Of a DNA stretch of 43,442 nt, positions 30,381 to 38,352 are shown piece by piece (within the stretch, counting starts at the first letter, position 1; every line of letters begins with the position of its first letter). Made by a program: the position numbers and the translations under genes. The notes below the pieces were generated by a model, which was not told where the DNA came from, did not search any database, and saw nothing but the letters and a program-made list of their open reading frames with translations. The stretch is from a virus, in the IMG/VR virus record IMGVR_UViG_3300009285_014194, positions 1 to 43,442 of that record. The stretch is one strand, 5' to 3'.

Positions 30381-30860
30381 ATGATAGAAAAGAGAAATTT
30401 TATTCAGGAAATAAATATTGATCGGTTTAATCTAGAGAAAGAATGTGCCGAGAATGGGGAGAAGGTAATTTATTGGGGAGAAAAATGGGCAGAGACTGAG
30501 GCTCAGAAAGAAAGGACAAAGAAAGAATTAGATGAAGTCAGGGGAGAATTAGATATTAGGATAAGGAAAAATCCTGGAAATTATGGGATAGAGAAAATTA
30601 CTGAGGGAGTTATTAATTCATTAATTCCTTTACAGGAGAAATATATAGAAGCTAATGAGAAATATATAGAAGCCAGGGAAACAGCCATGACTTTGTCCTT
30701 GGTTAAGGAGGCTTTTCTCCAACGAAAAGATTTATTGTTGGCAGAGGTAAGATTATTTTTGGGGGGTTATTATACTTCAGAAGATAAAATTAATTTGGGA
30801 GATGAGAAATCTTTTCAGGATAGAATTAGAATGAAGAGGAAATTAAAATCTGATGGATGA
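30381..30860 (+). CDS. Hypothetical early phage protein
   Basis: A 159-aa helical protein, predicted coiled (ETEAQKERTKKELDEVRGELD), with a 21-base duplication encoding EKYIEA twice. Similar proteins sit upstream of SSB/recombination genes in other phages, as I recall, but with no known function. ATG 30381 is 9 bases behind GGGAG; the ATG at 30372 has none of the needed spacing. It overlaps the next small gene. Confidence 0.65.
   Translation: MIEKRNFIQEINIDRFNLEKECAENGEKVIYWGEKWAETEAQKERTKKELDEVRGELDIRIRKNPGNYGIEKITEGVINSLIPLQEKYIEANEKYIEARETAMTLSLVKEAFLQRKDLLLAEVRLFLGGYYTSEDKINLGDEKSFQDRIRMKRKLKSDG
30636..30673 (+). repeat. 17-bp direct repeat, 21-bp period
   Basis: GAGAAATATATAGAAGC occurs at 30636-30652 and 30657-30673. 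The in-frame copies encode EKYIEA twice. Confidence 0.8.
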
Positions 30861-30996
30861 AATAGGAAAATATTTTGGGGTTGTTGTATATTTATTGTTA
30901 GGGATGTTGATGTTGCCCTTTTTTGTGAGGATATTGGTTTTTAGTTATGGTAAAGCAATAAAAGAATATAGGAGGAGGTATAAAGACGATGAGTGA
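30853..30996 (+). CDS. Small membrane protein, 47 residues
   Basis: MDEIGKYFGVVVYLLLGMLM begins a frame with one probable membrane helix (FGVVVYLLLGMLMLPFFVRI) followed by a basic tail (KEYRRRYKDD). It overlaps both neighbours by 8 bases, and the SSB's GGAGGAGG lies within it. No family known. Topology by the positive-inside rule is N-out, C-in. Confidence 0.5.
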   Translation: MDEIGKYFGVVVYLLLGMLMLPFFVRILVFSYGKAIKEYRRRYKDDE

Positions 30997-31876
30997 GAAG
31001 AGAAAAAGAGTTATTGAGAGACAGCAAGGGAGTAGTCATTATGGAGATAGAGAAAGCTGTTTAAGGGGAGATATATTACCGATTTATCAAATTAAGAAGG
31101 GAGATAATTATATTTGTTTTCTTCCTCCAGAAAAAGAAGATGAATATTTTGGTTTGAGGATATTTGTTCATTATCAAATAGGAGTAAATAGGGGGTCTGT
31201 TCTTTGTAATGCTGGAATGTGGGGAACTCCTTGTAGTATATGTGAGGAACGGCATGGATTATATGATAGAGGAGGGGGAGAAAAGGAAATAAAGGCTTTG
31301 AATTCTACTCCTCGATATTTATATATAATTTTGGATGTAGCAAATAGGGAGGAGATTAGAAAAGGACCTCAGATATTTTTCGCTCCTATTACGATAGAAG
31401 ATAATGTAAGAAAACAATGCCGGGATCCTAAAACAGGAGAGATACTTGATATATCTGATCCTGATCCGAAAGAAGGAAGAGTGTTTTATTTTGAACGGAA
31501 AGGATCTACTATGACTGATACAGATTATCTTGGGTTTAGGTTGTATCCTATGGATTATGAGATACCAAAGTCTTTGTTAAAAGGACTTCCTAAATTATTA
31601 GATCTGCTTGTTAAGAGAACTTATGAAGAAGTTAGAGATATTTTTAGAGGGGGTATAGGAACTGTAAAAAGAGAAGAAGAGGAGGAGAAGGTAAGAGAAA
31701 TGGATGACGAAATAAAAGATCTGAGGGAAAACCGCTTTAAGGAAAGAGAAACAGGGGTTTTTGTTGAGGGGAATGAGGAAAAGGAAAAGTCTGAAGGAGA
31801 AGGAATAGAAAAGAGAGAGGGAGAAGAAAGGATAGGTAGATTAAGGCAAAGATTGAGTGAGAGAGGAAAAAGATAG
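30989..31876 (+). CDS. gp32-like single-stranded DNA-binding protein
   Basis: A 295-aa protein resembling T4 gp32-type SSBs. There is an OB-like core (YICFLPPEKEDEYFGLRIFVHYQIG) with an inserted zinc site (C near 73, then CSICEERH near 82-89) and a strongly acidic C-terminal third of the kind that contacts partner proteins. It would coat single-stranded DNA in replication and recombination. GGAGGAGG stands 10 bases before ATG 30989. RecA follows, the usual functional pairing. Confidence 0.85.
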   Translation: MSEKRKRVIERQQGSSHYGDRESCLRGDILPIYQIKKGDNYICFLPPEKEDEYFGLRIFVHYQIGVNRGSVLCNAGMWGTPCSICEERHGLYDRGGGEKEIKALNSTPRYLYIILDVANREEIRKGPQIFFAPITIEDNVRKQCRDPKTGEILDISDPDPKEGRVFYFERKGSTMTDTDYLGFRLYPMDYEIPKSLLKGLPKLLDLLVKRTYEEVRDIFRGGIGTVKREEEEEKVREMDDEIKDLRENRFKERETGVFVEGNEEKEKSEGEGIEKREGEERIGRLRQRLSERGKR

Positions 31877-31890
31877 AAGGATTGTATTAT

Positions 31891-32937
31891 GTGAGAAATC
31901 TAGAAATGAGAAAAATAATTAATAAAGCAGATAATAGCTATTTAGATCAGATAGCTAAGGATTTTGACCTTTGGATACCGGGTAAGAAGGAAGTTAGTCC
32001 CCGGTATTATTTTTCTGCGGGATCTACTTTGTTAGATTTGGCTATTGGAGAAGGAGGGGGGGTTCCGTCTGGAATTATGGTTGAAGTGTCTGGATGGGAA
32101 TCTACTGGAAAGACAGCTATTGGGGCTGCTATAGGAGGTAGTTGCCAGAGATTGGGGGGGGTGGTTGTCTTATATGATATAGAAGCTACTTTTGATTATA
32201 GACAGAATTCTCTTTATGGATTGGATGCTAGAAGAATATTAACTCCTTCTTCTTCTCCAGGAACTATAGAAGAAACTTTTGACCAAATAAAAAACCTTTT
32301 AAATAAGACTAATGAGAAATGTTATTGTTTTATAATTGATAGCTTAGCTGCTCTTGAAACTTTAGAAGAGGCTGGATCTAGCTTTTCTACACCTACTATG
32401 GGAACTCAGAGGGCTAGAAAATTTAGTCAAGTACTTAGATCAATGGCTAATTTAATTCAAAAAAAACAGGCTACTTTAGTATTTATTAATCAGTTGCGAA
32501 AAAACATAGGCCAGCAATGGGGGAGGAATGAGTCTTCTCCAGGAGGAAGAGCTATTCGTTTTTATTGTTCTCTTAGGATTTTATTGAGGCAGGAAGGAAA
32601 AATTAAGGAAAATAAGAATATTATTGGAATTGATATAGAAACTGAAATTATTAAAAATAAGGTAGGAATTCCTTATCGGAAAGCTAATTTTCCTCTCTAT
32701 TTTAATTATGGAATAGATGATTTGGAAAGTTGTGTTATTTTTATTAGAGGAAATTCTGATAGGCTAGGTAAGAAGGGAGAAAAGTTTAGGTTTGATTGTA
32801 TAGAGGAGAAATCTTTGATTAAGTTTTTAAATAGATTGGAGAGAGAAGATAAGATAGGAAATTTGAGAAAGATGGTTAAAGAAATATGGGATGAAGTTTA
32901 TAGTGATAATAGAGGAAGAGAAAATAAGAGAGTTTAG
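31891..32937 (+). CDS. recA: RecA/UvsX-like recombinase
   Basis: A RecA-family strand-exchange protein of about 348 aa. It has Walker A GWESTGKT about 70 residues in, the IEATFDYRQNSLYGLD segment (RecA DAEH/LDP-like), Walker B CFIIDSLAAL, and the DNA-binding loop region FSTPTMGTQRARKF followed by FINQLRKNIGQQWG and SPGGRAIRFY. GTG 31891 is 10 bases after GAAGG. A TTG at 31882 and an ATG at 31906 are alternatives. It works with the SSB upstream. The end overlaps the next small gene by 47 bases. Confidence 0.92.
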   Translation: MRNLEMRKIINKADNSYLDQIAKDFDLWIPGKKEVSPRYYFSAGSTLLDLAIGEGGGVPSGIMVEVSGWESTGKTAIGAAIGGSCQRLGGVVVLYDIEATFDYRQNSLYGLDARRILTPSSSPGTIEETFDQIKNLLNKTNEKCYCFIIDSLAALETLEEAGSSFSTPTMGTQRARKFSQVLRSMANLIQKKQATLVFINQLRKNIGQQWGRNESSPGGRAIRFYCSLRILLRQEGKIKENKNIIGIDIETEIIKNKVGIPYRKANFPLYFNYGIDDLESCVIFIRGNSDRLGKKGEKFRFDCIEEKSLIKFLNRLEREDKIGNLRKMVKEIWDEVYSDNRGRENKRV

Positions 32938-33082
32938 ATATGTTGCTTGTTGGGAATTATTAGAATGGATAGCTGAAGGATGGAAAGTGGTATGTATAAG
33001 ACCCCTGCCTACTACAATTCTTCATTATCTGGTGGAAAGAGAGATATTTGATAGTGAAATACAAGAAAAAGAAGGGAGTTAA
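32891..33082 (+). CDS. Hypothetical protein overlapping recA
   Basis: A 63-aa frame (MKFIVIIEEEKIREFRYVAC start) that shares 47 bases with recA and runs on with a plausible coding pattern (WELLEWIAEGWKVVCIRPLP). No family is recognised. The start has no good ribosome site, so coupling with recA translation is likely. Confidence 0.5.
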   Translation: MKFIVIIEEEKIREFRYVACWELLEWIAEGWKVVCIRPLPTTILHYLVEREIFDSEIQEKEGS

Positions 33083-33090
33083 AGTTTGTA

Positions 33091-33612
33091 ATGGGATCTA
33101 AAGAAGGAGCTAGGAAGGGAAGGGAAAAAGGAAAAAGATGGGAAAGGCAATTTGCAAGGGAATTATCGCTATGGTGGAGTGAGGGGGAGGATAAAGATAT
33201 TTTTAGGAGGACTTTTGGTAGCCGGTCTATAGTTGAAGCTGATAGTCAGGCTAGAGATATAATGGCAGTAAAAGGGGAAGGGTATCGTTTTACTTCCCGT
33301 TATGATATTGAGTTGAAAAATTGTAAGATAGATTTATGGAAAAATTTCTTAAAGGGTGAGAAAGCTCAAATTTATCAATGGTGGGATCAGGCTGAGAGAG
33401 AAAAAAAAGAAAACAAACAGGTCTTTTTGGTTATTAAAAGCAATTGGGGAAAGCCTTTGGTAGTGATAGGAGAGCTTTTGTATCAACATTTATTATCTTT
33501 TTTTGGTAGTAAATTTAGTCCTTCTTTACTGAAATGGAGGGTTTTAGGGGACAATAGGCTGTTTATTTTTCCCTGGGAAGAGTGGAAGAAATTTGACCCC
33601 CGATTATTTTAA
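33091..33612 (+). CDS. PDDEXK nuclease, Holliday junction resolvase-like
   Basis: A 173-aa protein. GKRWERQFARELSLWW contains the conserved Glu of the first helix, RDIMAV the central Asp, and DIELKN the (E)xK pair, the PDDEXK order used by Hjc/RecU-type resolvases. These cut four-way junctions left by RecA. The family match is by motif order only; a different nuclease of this fold is possible. It is the last gene before a terminator. Confidence 0.65.
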   Translation: MGSKEGARKGREKGKRWERQFARELSLWWSEGEDKDIFRRTFGSRSIVEADSQARDIMAVKGEGYRFTSRYDIELKNCKIDLWKNFLKGEKAQIYQWWDQAEREKKENKQVFLVIKSNWGKPLVVIGELLYQHLLSFFGSKFSPSLLKWRVLGDNRLFIFPWEEWKKFDPRLF

Positions 33613-33618
33613 CTTATG

Positions 33619-33649
33619 GTTCAGGAAAATTTCCTGAACTTATCTTTTT
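33619..33649 (+). terminator. Rho-independent terminator
   Basis: GTTCAGGAAA pairs with TTTCCTGAAC (10 complementary bases around a single A, so in practice an 8-9 bp stem), followed by TTATCTTTTT. It closes the SSB/recA/nuclease unit. Confidence 0.75.
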
Positions 33650-33691
33650 CCTTATCTAGTTTAGCTCTAGGCAGAGAAAAAGGAGGCAAAA

Positions 33692-34012
33692 ATGAGGGCA
33701 ATAGATTTAGAAGAAGTGGCTGCAGAAAGTATTAAAGAACTAGGAAAAGTTTTGAAAGATGAGTCTGTAGTTACTCCTAAAACTAAAATAGCAATGCAGA
33801 CTTTGGGTGCTTATACCAGGCTGCGAGCTACTGATAATCATGATATAGCTTTGAAATATAAGATATGTAAAGATTTTGCAGATAAGAATATGAAGGAATT
33901 GAAAGAATTAGTTGCTTTCAATATACCCGAAATAAGGACAGATACTAAACTGATAGCTGAAACTATAAAAAAAGACCTAAAAAAAGTTACGAAGGAAGAG
34001 ATTAGGGTTTGA
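33692..34012 (+). CDS. Hypothetical helical protein
   Basis: A 106-aa all-helical protein (MRAIDLEEVAAESIKELGKV) with no known family. AAAGGAGG precedes the ATG by 6 bases. It starts the next transcription unit after the terminator and is followed directly by a pentamer repeat array. Confidence 0.6.
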   Translation: MRAIDLEEVAAESIKELGKVLKDESVVTPKTKIAMQTLGAYTRLRATDNHDIALKYKICKDFADKNMKELKELVAFNIPEIRTDTKLIAETIKKDLKKVTKEEIRV

Positions 34013-34015
34013 GTG

Positions 34016-34065
34016 AGGTAAGGTTAGGTAGGGTAAGGTTAGGTAGGGTGAGGTAAGGTTTGGTA
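34016..34065 (+). repeat. Pentamer repeat array 1 (RGGTN x10)
   Basis: Ten in-phase 5-base units: AGGTA, AGGTT, AGGTA, GGGTA, AGGTT, AGGTA, GGGTG, AGGTA, AGGTT, TGGTA. It follows a gene stop after GAGTG and precedes an AAGGAGGAG-led gene. A second array lies at 34632. Confidence 0.9.
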
Positions 34066-34083
34066 AGAGAAGGAGGAGAAGAG

Positions 34084-34617
34084 ATGTATAAATGTAGAAT
34101 AAAAATTAAAGGCTTAGCTCCGTTGAGGATGAATCGTTTTGATTTGGAAAATTATATGAATCCTTCTGGAGTGAAAAAAAACAAAGAAGAAGTTAAAAAA
34201 GAAGCTATGAAGTTGGCTTATTATGATGAGAAAGTAGGTTACTATATCCCAGCTGAAGCCCTTCGGAAATGTTTTACGTTAGGGGCAGCGAAAGTTAAAG
34301 TTAAAGGGCTTACTAAAGGTTTGTTAGAAGCTGTTTTGGCAATAGAGCCTTGTCCCTTTGTCCCATTGATTGGAGAATTGTCTGGTTTACATGAAGCTGT
34401 AGTTAGAATCCCCCCTAGAACCGGGGGTAGAGTAGTAAAATATTGGCCTTTTTTTGAGAACTGGGAGGTGTCTTTTAATTTGGTATTGTTAGATGATCGT
34501 ATTTTGGAAAGTGTAATGAAAACATGTATTCAGGAAGCGGGTATGCTTTTAGGCCTTTTAGATGGTCGCCCAGTATGGGGGAGATTTGGAATAGAGAATT
34601 TTGAAAGGATAAAATAA
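34084..34617 (+). CDS. Conserved phage hypothetical protein
   Basis: A 177-aa protein (YKCRIKIKGLAPLRMNRF; YYIPAEALRKCFTLGAAKV; IPPRTGGRVVKYWPFFENWEVSFNLVLLDD; GLLDGRPVWGRFGIENF). The combination of an N-terminal Lxx(M/H)RF, a central IPAE and a C-terminal GRFxxxxF is one I have seen in phage early proteins near recombination genes. The overall feel is of a RAMP-like fold. Function unknown. ATG 34084 follows GGAGGAGAAG; the in-frame start at 34060 is inside the repeat array and rejected. It is enclosed by the two pentamer arrays. Confidence 0.65.
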   Translation: MYKCRIKIKGLAPLRMNRFDLENYMNPSGVKKNKEEVKKEAMKLAYYDEKVGYYIPAEALRKCFTLGAAKVKVKGLTKGLLEAVLAIEPCPFVPLIGELSGLHEAVVRIPPRTGGRVVKYWPFFENWEVSFNLVLLDDRILESVMKTCIQEAGMLLGLLDGRPVWGRFGIENFERIK

Positions 34618-34631
34618 AGTTTAATTGAGTG

Positions 34632-34691
34632 CGGTGAGGTCTGGTCTGGTTAGGTAGGGTTAGGTTAGGTCAGGTAAGGTATGGTAAGGTA
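34632..34691 (+). repeat. Pentamer repeat array 2 (NGGTN x12)
   Basis: Twelve in-phase units after GAGTG: CGGTG, AGGTC, TGGTC, TGGTT, AGGTA, GGGTT, AGGTT, AGGTC, AGGTA, AGGTA, TGGTA, AGGTA. It ends 6 bases before the SbcC-N start codon and supplies the only AAGGT-type ribosome site there. Confidence 0.9.
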
Positions 34692-34697
34692 AGAAAA

Positions 34698-35696
34698 ATG
34701 ATAGATAAAATTAAAATACAAAATTATCAATCTCATGAGAATACAGAATTGGAGTTGTCTCCGGGTATAAATGTAATAATAGGTGAGACTGATAGAGGAA
34801 AGACATCTATTCTGAGGGCTTTGAATTGGATGTTTAGTAATCGGCCTTTAGGAGAAGGTTTCAAATGCGATAAGAATATAGATTCAGAAGTGAGGGTATT
34901 TATAAGCAAGGGAGAATGGGATCTAGCTAGAATAAAAAATTTAGAGAAAAATTTTAATGGTTATTTTCTTTATCATAAGAAAGATAATGAAAAAAGATTT
35001 GATTTCAATAAGATTGGAAGCGAAGTTCCCGAACCAATTAAGAAGGCTCTAAATTTGTCTTCTATAAATTATCAATCTCAATTATCTAATCATTTTTTGA
35101 TTAGAGAAAGCCCTGGAGAAGTAGGGAGAGTAATTAATGACTCTACACGGATGGTAGATATTGATTCCGTAATGAGTTGGTTTGAGAAGGAATTAAGAGA
35201 AAAACGAAACCAGGAGAGATCCATTTCAAAGGATTTAGAGAATAAAAAAGAAGAAATTAAACAATACGAAGGGATTGAGTTAATAGGAGAGAAAATAGAG
35301 AGATTATTGAAATTAGAAAATAAAATACCTCCAATAAAGACTAGATTAGAGAGGTTTTCTTATTTGGTATCTAGATTGGATAAGTTGGAGAAGGAGGAGA
35401 AAGAGATTAATGTTTGGATAGATAAGGAAGGGAAGGTAAGGGAGCTTATTAATAGGGTAGGAGAATTAAAAATAAGTGAAGGTAGGATGGATAAAATATC
35501 CTTTGGAATTAGTGAGTTGTATAGAAAAGAAAACAGTAAATTGGATTTAGTTTCTAGTCTTGATTCTTGTATTGTAAGTTTAGATAAAATGAAAGAAGGT
35601 TTTATTCAAGAAATTATTAAATTGGGGTTTTGCCCATATTGTAGAGGTAAGATAGATGAGAAAAAGGCAGAAGCTTTATTGAAGGGGGGAGAATAA
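34698..35696 (+). CDS. sbcC: SbcC/Rad50 N-terminal half, ending at the zinc hook
   Basis: A 332-aa protein. It has an SMC-type ATPase start (IKIQNYQSHENTELEL; Walker A GETDRGKTS at 31-39) and a Q-loop region (INYQSQLSNHFLI), then a coiled coil with many Lys/Glu from about 150 to 300. The zinc-hook motif CPYC is at C312-C315, and the protein ends 17 residues later. Full SbcC runs through the hook, back along a second coil, and ends with signature and Walker B; these are encoded at 38564. The gene is thus half of a split SbcC. With SbcD it should form a nuclease that processes DNA ends. Confidence 0.88.
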   Translation: MIDKIKIQNYQSHENTELELSPGINVIIGETDRGKTSILRALNWMFSNRPLGEGFKCDKNIDSEVRVFISKGEWDLARIKNLEKNFNGYFLYHKKDNEKRFDFNKIGSEVPEPIKKALNLSSINYQSQLSNHFLIRESPGEVGRVINDSTRMVDIDSVMSWFEKELREKRNQERSISKDLENKKEEIKQYEGIELIGEKIERLLKLENKIPPIKTRLERFSYLVSRLDKLEKEEKEINVWIDKEGKVRELINRVGELKISEGRMDKISFGISELYRKENSKLDLVSSLDSCIVSLDKMKEGFIQEIIKLGFCPYCRGKIDEKKAEALLKGGE

Positions 35697-35699
35697 ATT

Positions 35700-36188
35700 A
35701 TGACCGAATATAGTAAGGCAGAAGAGGCTAAAAAGGTTATTTATGATTTGATTGAGAATTATAGAACTGATTTAAAAGGAATTAATATAGAGCCGGTTTT
35801 TCGGAACTCTCCTATTTTAAAGAAGAACAAAGAACTTTGGGCTAAGATATATAGATTATCTGGTTTGTTTAGGTTTTTGTTGAGGGTTGATTTTATTATA
35901 GAAATTTATAAAGCTGCTTGGGATCAGTTTTTAGATGACGGAAGAGATGCTTTGATAGCTCATGAATTAAAACATATCGATGTGAGTTATGATAATAAAG
36001 GAAAGAGAATATTAAGTTTAATTCCTCATGATTTTGAGGAGTTTATTGAGATTGTAGAAAGATATGGTTTTTGGTCAACTGACTTGGTTTTTATGAAAGA
36101 TAAACTTTTTGATAAGAAAAGGGGGGGGAACGAAGAGGAGATAAAAACCAAAAAAGTTTTAAAATTTAATAGGAAGGAAAAAGAATAA
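35700..36188 (+). CDS. Putative phage metallopeptidase
   Basis: A 162-aa protein with AHELKHI, an HExxH-like HELKH zinc motif, in the middle, preceded by DQFLDDGRDALI. This matches a small family annotated as putative phage metallopeptidase. Its target is unknown. It lies between SbcC-N and SbcD, with 3- and 4-base gaps, in the same operon. The C-terminal 25 residues are Lys/Glu-rich. Confidence 0.75.
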   Translation: MTEYSKAEEAKKVIYDLIENYRTDLKGINIEPVFRNSPILKKNKELWAKIYRLSGLFRFLLRVDFIIEIYKAAWDQFLDDGRDALIAHELKHIDVSYDNKGKRILSLIPHDFEEFIEIVERYGFWSTDLVFMKDKLFDKKRGGNEEEIKTKKVLKFNRKEKE

Positions 36189-36192
36189 AAAG

Positions 36193-37191
36193 ATGGTTAA
36201 ATTCATAGTTTTAGGGGATCTTCATTTAAGAAATCAAAACCCGATTAATCGGAAAGATAATATATTTGAAGCTCAGATGAATAAGCTTAATCAAACGGCT
36301 GAGTTTGCGAAGGAAAATGGGATTAAATATATTATGCAGGTGGGAGATTTTTTTGATTCCTATTCTCCTTCTAAAGAAGTGCTTAATAGGACGGTTGGTT
36401 GGTTATTTGATAAGCAGGTAGACCAAGGCTTAAATTTTGTTTTAGTTTACGGACAACATGATCTTTATATGAGAAGTTATAGATCTGTTGAAAGAACAGC
36501 TCTAGATTTACTTTATAAGGCTGGATTAGTCGAGATAGTTGGAAAGGAGCCTCTTGTTTTAGAGAAAGAAGTTGTTGTTTATGGAATGTCTTTTGGAGAA
36601 GAAATTCCAAAGGTTTGTTTAGAGTACGCTAATTTATTTTCTATATTACTTTCTCATGAGCCAATTTTAACTCCTAAACAACTCCAGAAGGATGAAGTTT
36701 TTTGTTCTACGGTAAGAAAAATAAATAGAGAGAAGGGAAAAATATTCGATCTTTTTATTAATGGAGATTGGCATTATCCATATTGTAATTCACGTTGCGA
36801 AGGAGGTTTGGCTGTATTAAATCCTGGGGCAGTAACCAGATTGAGTTTAGGAGATAGGGAAAGATTGAAGAATTCTGAAGGTAAGATAATGAGGCCGGGA
36901 TTTGAACTTGTAATAATAGACAAAAAAGAGATTAAATTTGAGAGGATACCTTTTGATTGTTCTGATTGGGAAGAGATATTTGTAGAAAGAGAAATAATAG
37001 GCCTTGAAAAAACAAATATTCGGGATTGGTCGTTTAAGGATTTTTTGGATGAGCTAAAAAAAGGAGTTAAGGGAGAAGAAGGAATATCTTTTTATGATAA
37101 TGTAATGAAATGGATGGATACAGAGAAAAATGAGGAAGTAAAAGAAATAGTGATGGAGGCTCTAAAATATGCTAAAGAAAAGGGAAATTAA
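36193..37191 (+). CDS. sbcD: SbcD/Mre11-like nuclease (metallophosphoesterase)
   Basis: A 332-aa calcineurin-type phosphoesterase. It has metal motifs GDLHL (I), GDFFDS (II), GQHD (III, with Q in place of the usual N in GNHD), SHEP, and NGDWH with a later GA (PGAVTR). It should be the nuclease partner of the SbcC ATPase, opening hairpins and trimming ends. The gene sits between the two halves of sbcC, which supports one complex. The Q in motif III is a small departure from the family. Confidence 0.88.
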   Translation: MVKFIVLGDLHLRNQNPINRKDNIFEAQMNKLNQTAEFAKENGIKYIMQVGDFFDSYSPSKEVLNRTVGWLFDKQVDQGLNFVLVYGQHDLYMRSYRSVERTALDLLYKAGLVEIVGKEPLVLEKEVVVYGMSFGEEIPKVCLEYANLFSILLSHEPILTPKQLQKDEVFCSTVRKINREKGKIFDLFINGDWHYPYCNSRCEGGLAVLNPGAVTRLSLGDRERLKNSEGKIMRPGFELVIIDKKEIKFERIPFDCSDWEEIFVEREIIGLEKTNIRDWSFKDFLDELKKGVKGEEGISFYDNVMKWMDTEKNEEVKEIVMEALKYAKEKGN

Positions 37192-37233
37192 TTCAAAAAA
37201 AGAGGATTTGATCTTGAGAAGGCTAACCAGGAA

Positions 37234-37467
37234 TTGAATAAGGCTGGCCGAGAGATTGAATATAAAAAAAGAGAATTAGATAAAACTCAGTCTGAGATTG
37301 ATAATATTTTGGATCAATTAAAAAAGGATTTTGGAATAGAGAATGTAGAAGGCTTGGAAAAAGAAAAAAAAAGAATAGAGTTTGAATTAGAGAGCCTAAT
37401 TGAACAGGTCTCTAAAGAATATGAAGAATTAATGGATTCGCTGGAAGAGAAAGGAATTAAAGTTTGA
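37234..37467 (+). CDS. Coiled-coil protein, possibly an sbcC fragment
   Basis: A 77-aa coiled coil (EIEYKKRELDKTQSEID ... DFGIENVEGLEKEKKRIEFE). The same frame is open and coding-like 14 codons further upstream, to the sbcD stop (FDLEKANQELNKAGRE), but with no normal start there. The TTG at 37234 has no good ribosome site. It could be an independent small phage coiled-coil protein, which I recall next to sbcC elsewhere, or the ascending arm of the second sbcC coil, cut off from 38564 by the inserted genes. GTTATGT at 37495 downstream hints at a cassette border. Confidence 0.55.
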   Translation: MNKAGREIEYKKRELDKTQSEIDNILDQLKKDFGIENVEGLEKEKKRIEFELESLIEQVSKEYEELMDSLEEKGIKV

Positions 37468-37566
37468 GTGAGGAGACTACTCTGCTACCTGCTGGTTATG
37501 TGATGGAGTAAGCTCCCGACGCCTTCATTTAATTGTTATTTTTATCTTTAAGGGGGTGGAGGGAAT

Positions 37567-37773
37567 ATGCCAGGAGAAAATTTCAGAAGTATCGGGCATG
37601 TTAAATGTTGTGCCACCTGTCAAAACGCATACCAAGAAGAAACTTTGGTCTGTACAATAGAGGACAAAACAGGGGATATTTTGAATTCAGATGACGGCGA
37701 CGAATGCGCTCCGATATTAATTTTTGATTTATGCGATGCTTACAAAAAAGGGTCGCCCCAAAGGTGGGATTGA
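37567..37773 (+). CDS. Cys-rich cassette protein
   Basis: A 68-aa protein with CCATCQ, CTIED and further cysteines, consistent with metal binding (GHVKCCATCQNAY). No family is known. GGGGGTGGAGGG gives a strong start. It is GC-richer than the sbc genes around it and is followed within 10 bases by an attC-like hairpin, so it looks like a cassette. The 99 bases before it (37468-37566) hold only weak hairpins and GTTATGT/GTTATTT boxes. Confidence 0.65.
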   Translation: MPGENFRSIGHVKCCATCQNAYQEETLVCTIEDKTGDILNSDDGDECAPILIFDLCDAYKKGSPQRWD

Positions 37774-37782
37774 TAATGCTGA

Positions 37783-37826
37783 AGATAAGCGGCGCTGCAA
37801 GCGACCGCTGGAGTAGCTGGTTATCT
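37783..37826 (+). other. attC-like recombination site G (degenerate)
   Basis: AGATAA (37783-37788) is the exact complement of TTATCT (37821-37826, in GTTATCT). The inner stem GCGGCGCT / AGCG-A-CCGC (37789-37796, 37800-37808) has one bulged A; 12 bases on the 3' side stay unpaired. After it the leader TGTGTTTTTATTGGAGG is nearly that of site C. The R'' box lacks the usual final C. Confidence 0.6.
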
Positions 37827-37846
37827 GTGTTTTTATTGGAGGAAAC

Positions 37847-38332
37847 ATGAGACGACATTTCAATTATTTGAAATACGAACTTAGGCATAAATGGTTTGTT
37901 TTTCTCGCCTGTGTCAGGATTGATGCTCCGCTTTGGGGGGCAATTATCCACGACCTCAGCAAATTTAGACCTTCCGAATGGTTACCCTACGCCAGATGCT
38001 TCTTTGCGCCAGATGGATCAAAGCAATATAAAGAGGATTATGCTTTTCGTGTTGCCTGGAATGACCATCAAAAACGGAATAAGCATCATTACCAATACTG
38101 GGTACTTTTGTGGGATCGGGGCGATTACGAGCCGCTTGAAATGCCACAAAAATACATACTTGAGATGATTGCTGATTGGATGGGCGCAGGCCGGGCGAAA
38201 ACAGGAAAGTGGGAAGTTAACGAATGGTATGAGAGGAATAAAGATAACATAAAATTGTCTCTTATTACAAGACGGTCGGTGGAGTCAATTTTAGATAATA
38301 TTAAATTGAGCGGATTTATTCTGCTCCAATGA
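37847..38332 (+). CDS. DUF5662-like protein on a cassette
   Basis: A 161-aa protein matching my memory of the DUF5662 family: RHKWFVFLACVRIDAPLWGAIIHDLSKF, then WNDHQKRNKHHYQYWVLL, MPQKYILEMIADWMGAGRA and NEWYERNKDNIKL. IIHDLSKF and the DH/NKHHxQYW histidines could be metal ligands of an HD-like site. It is common in phages, and the function is unknown. TTGGAGG lies 7 bases before the ATG, right after site G. The stop lies in site I. Confidence 0.8.
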   Translation: MRRHFNYLKYELRHKWFVFLACVRIDAPLWGAIIHDLSKFRPSEWLPYARCFFAPDGSKQYKEDYAFRVAWNDHQKRNKHHYQYWVLLWDRGDYEPLEMPQKYILEMIADWMGAGRAKTGKWEVNEWYERNKDNIKLSLITRRSVESILDNIKLSGFILLQ

Positions 38333-38342
38333 TTGGTTAGTA
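38305..38342 (+). other. attC-like recombination site I (degenerate)
   Basis: ATTGAGCGGA (38305-38314) pairs with TCTGCTCCAAT (38320-38330) in ten pairs with one extrahelical C, closing on TTTAT. GTTAGTA (38336-38342) is in the R' position. The left box is TTAA, without AAC. The stem overlaps the end of the DUF5662-like gene. Confidence 0.55.
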
Positions 38343-38352
38343 AAGGATATAA

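Noticed and set aside
34016-34691. AGGTT arrays as telomere-like ends or a low-quality assembly
   Set aside because: They are internal, flanked by intact genes with coherent frames on both sides, and short. No end-like structure is seen.
37468-37566. A further attC-like site between the coiled-coil gene and the Cys-rich gene
   Set aside because: GTTATGT and GTTATTT boxes exist, but no partner AAC box and no convincing stem could be drawn.
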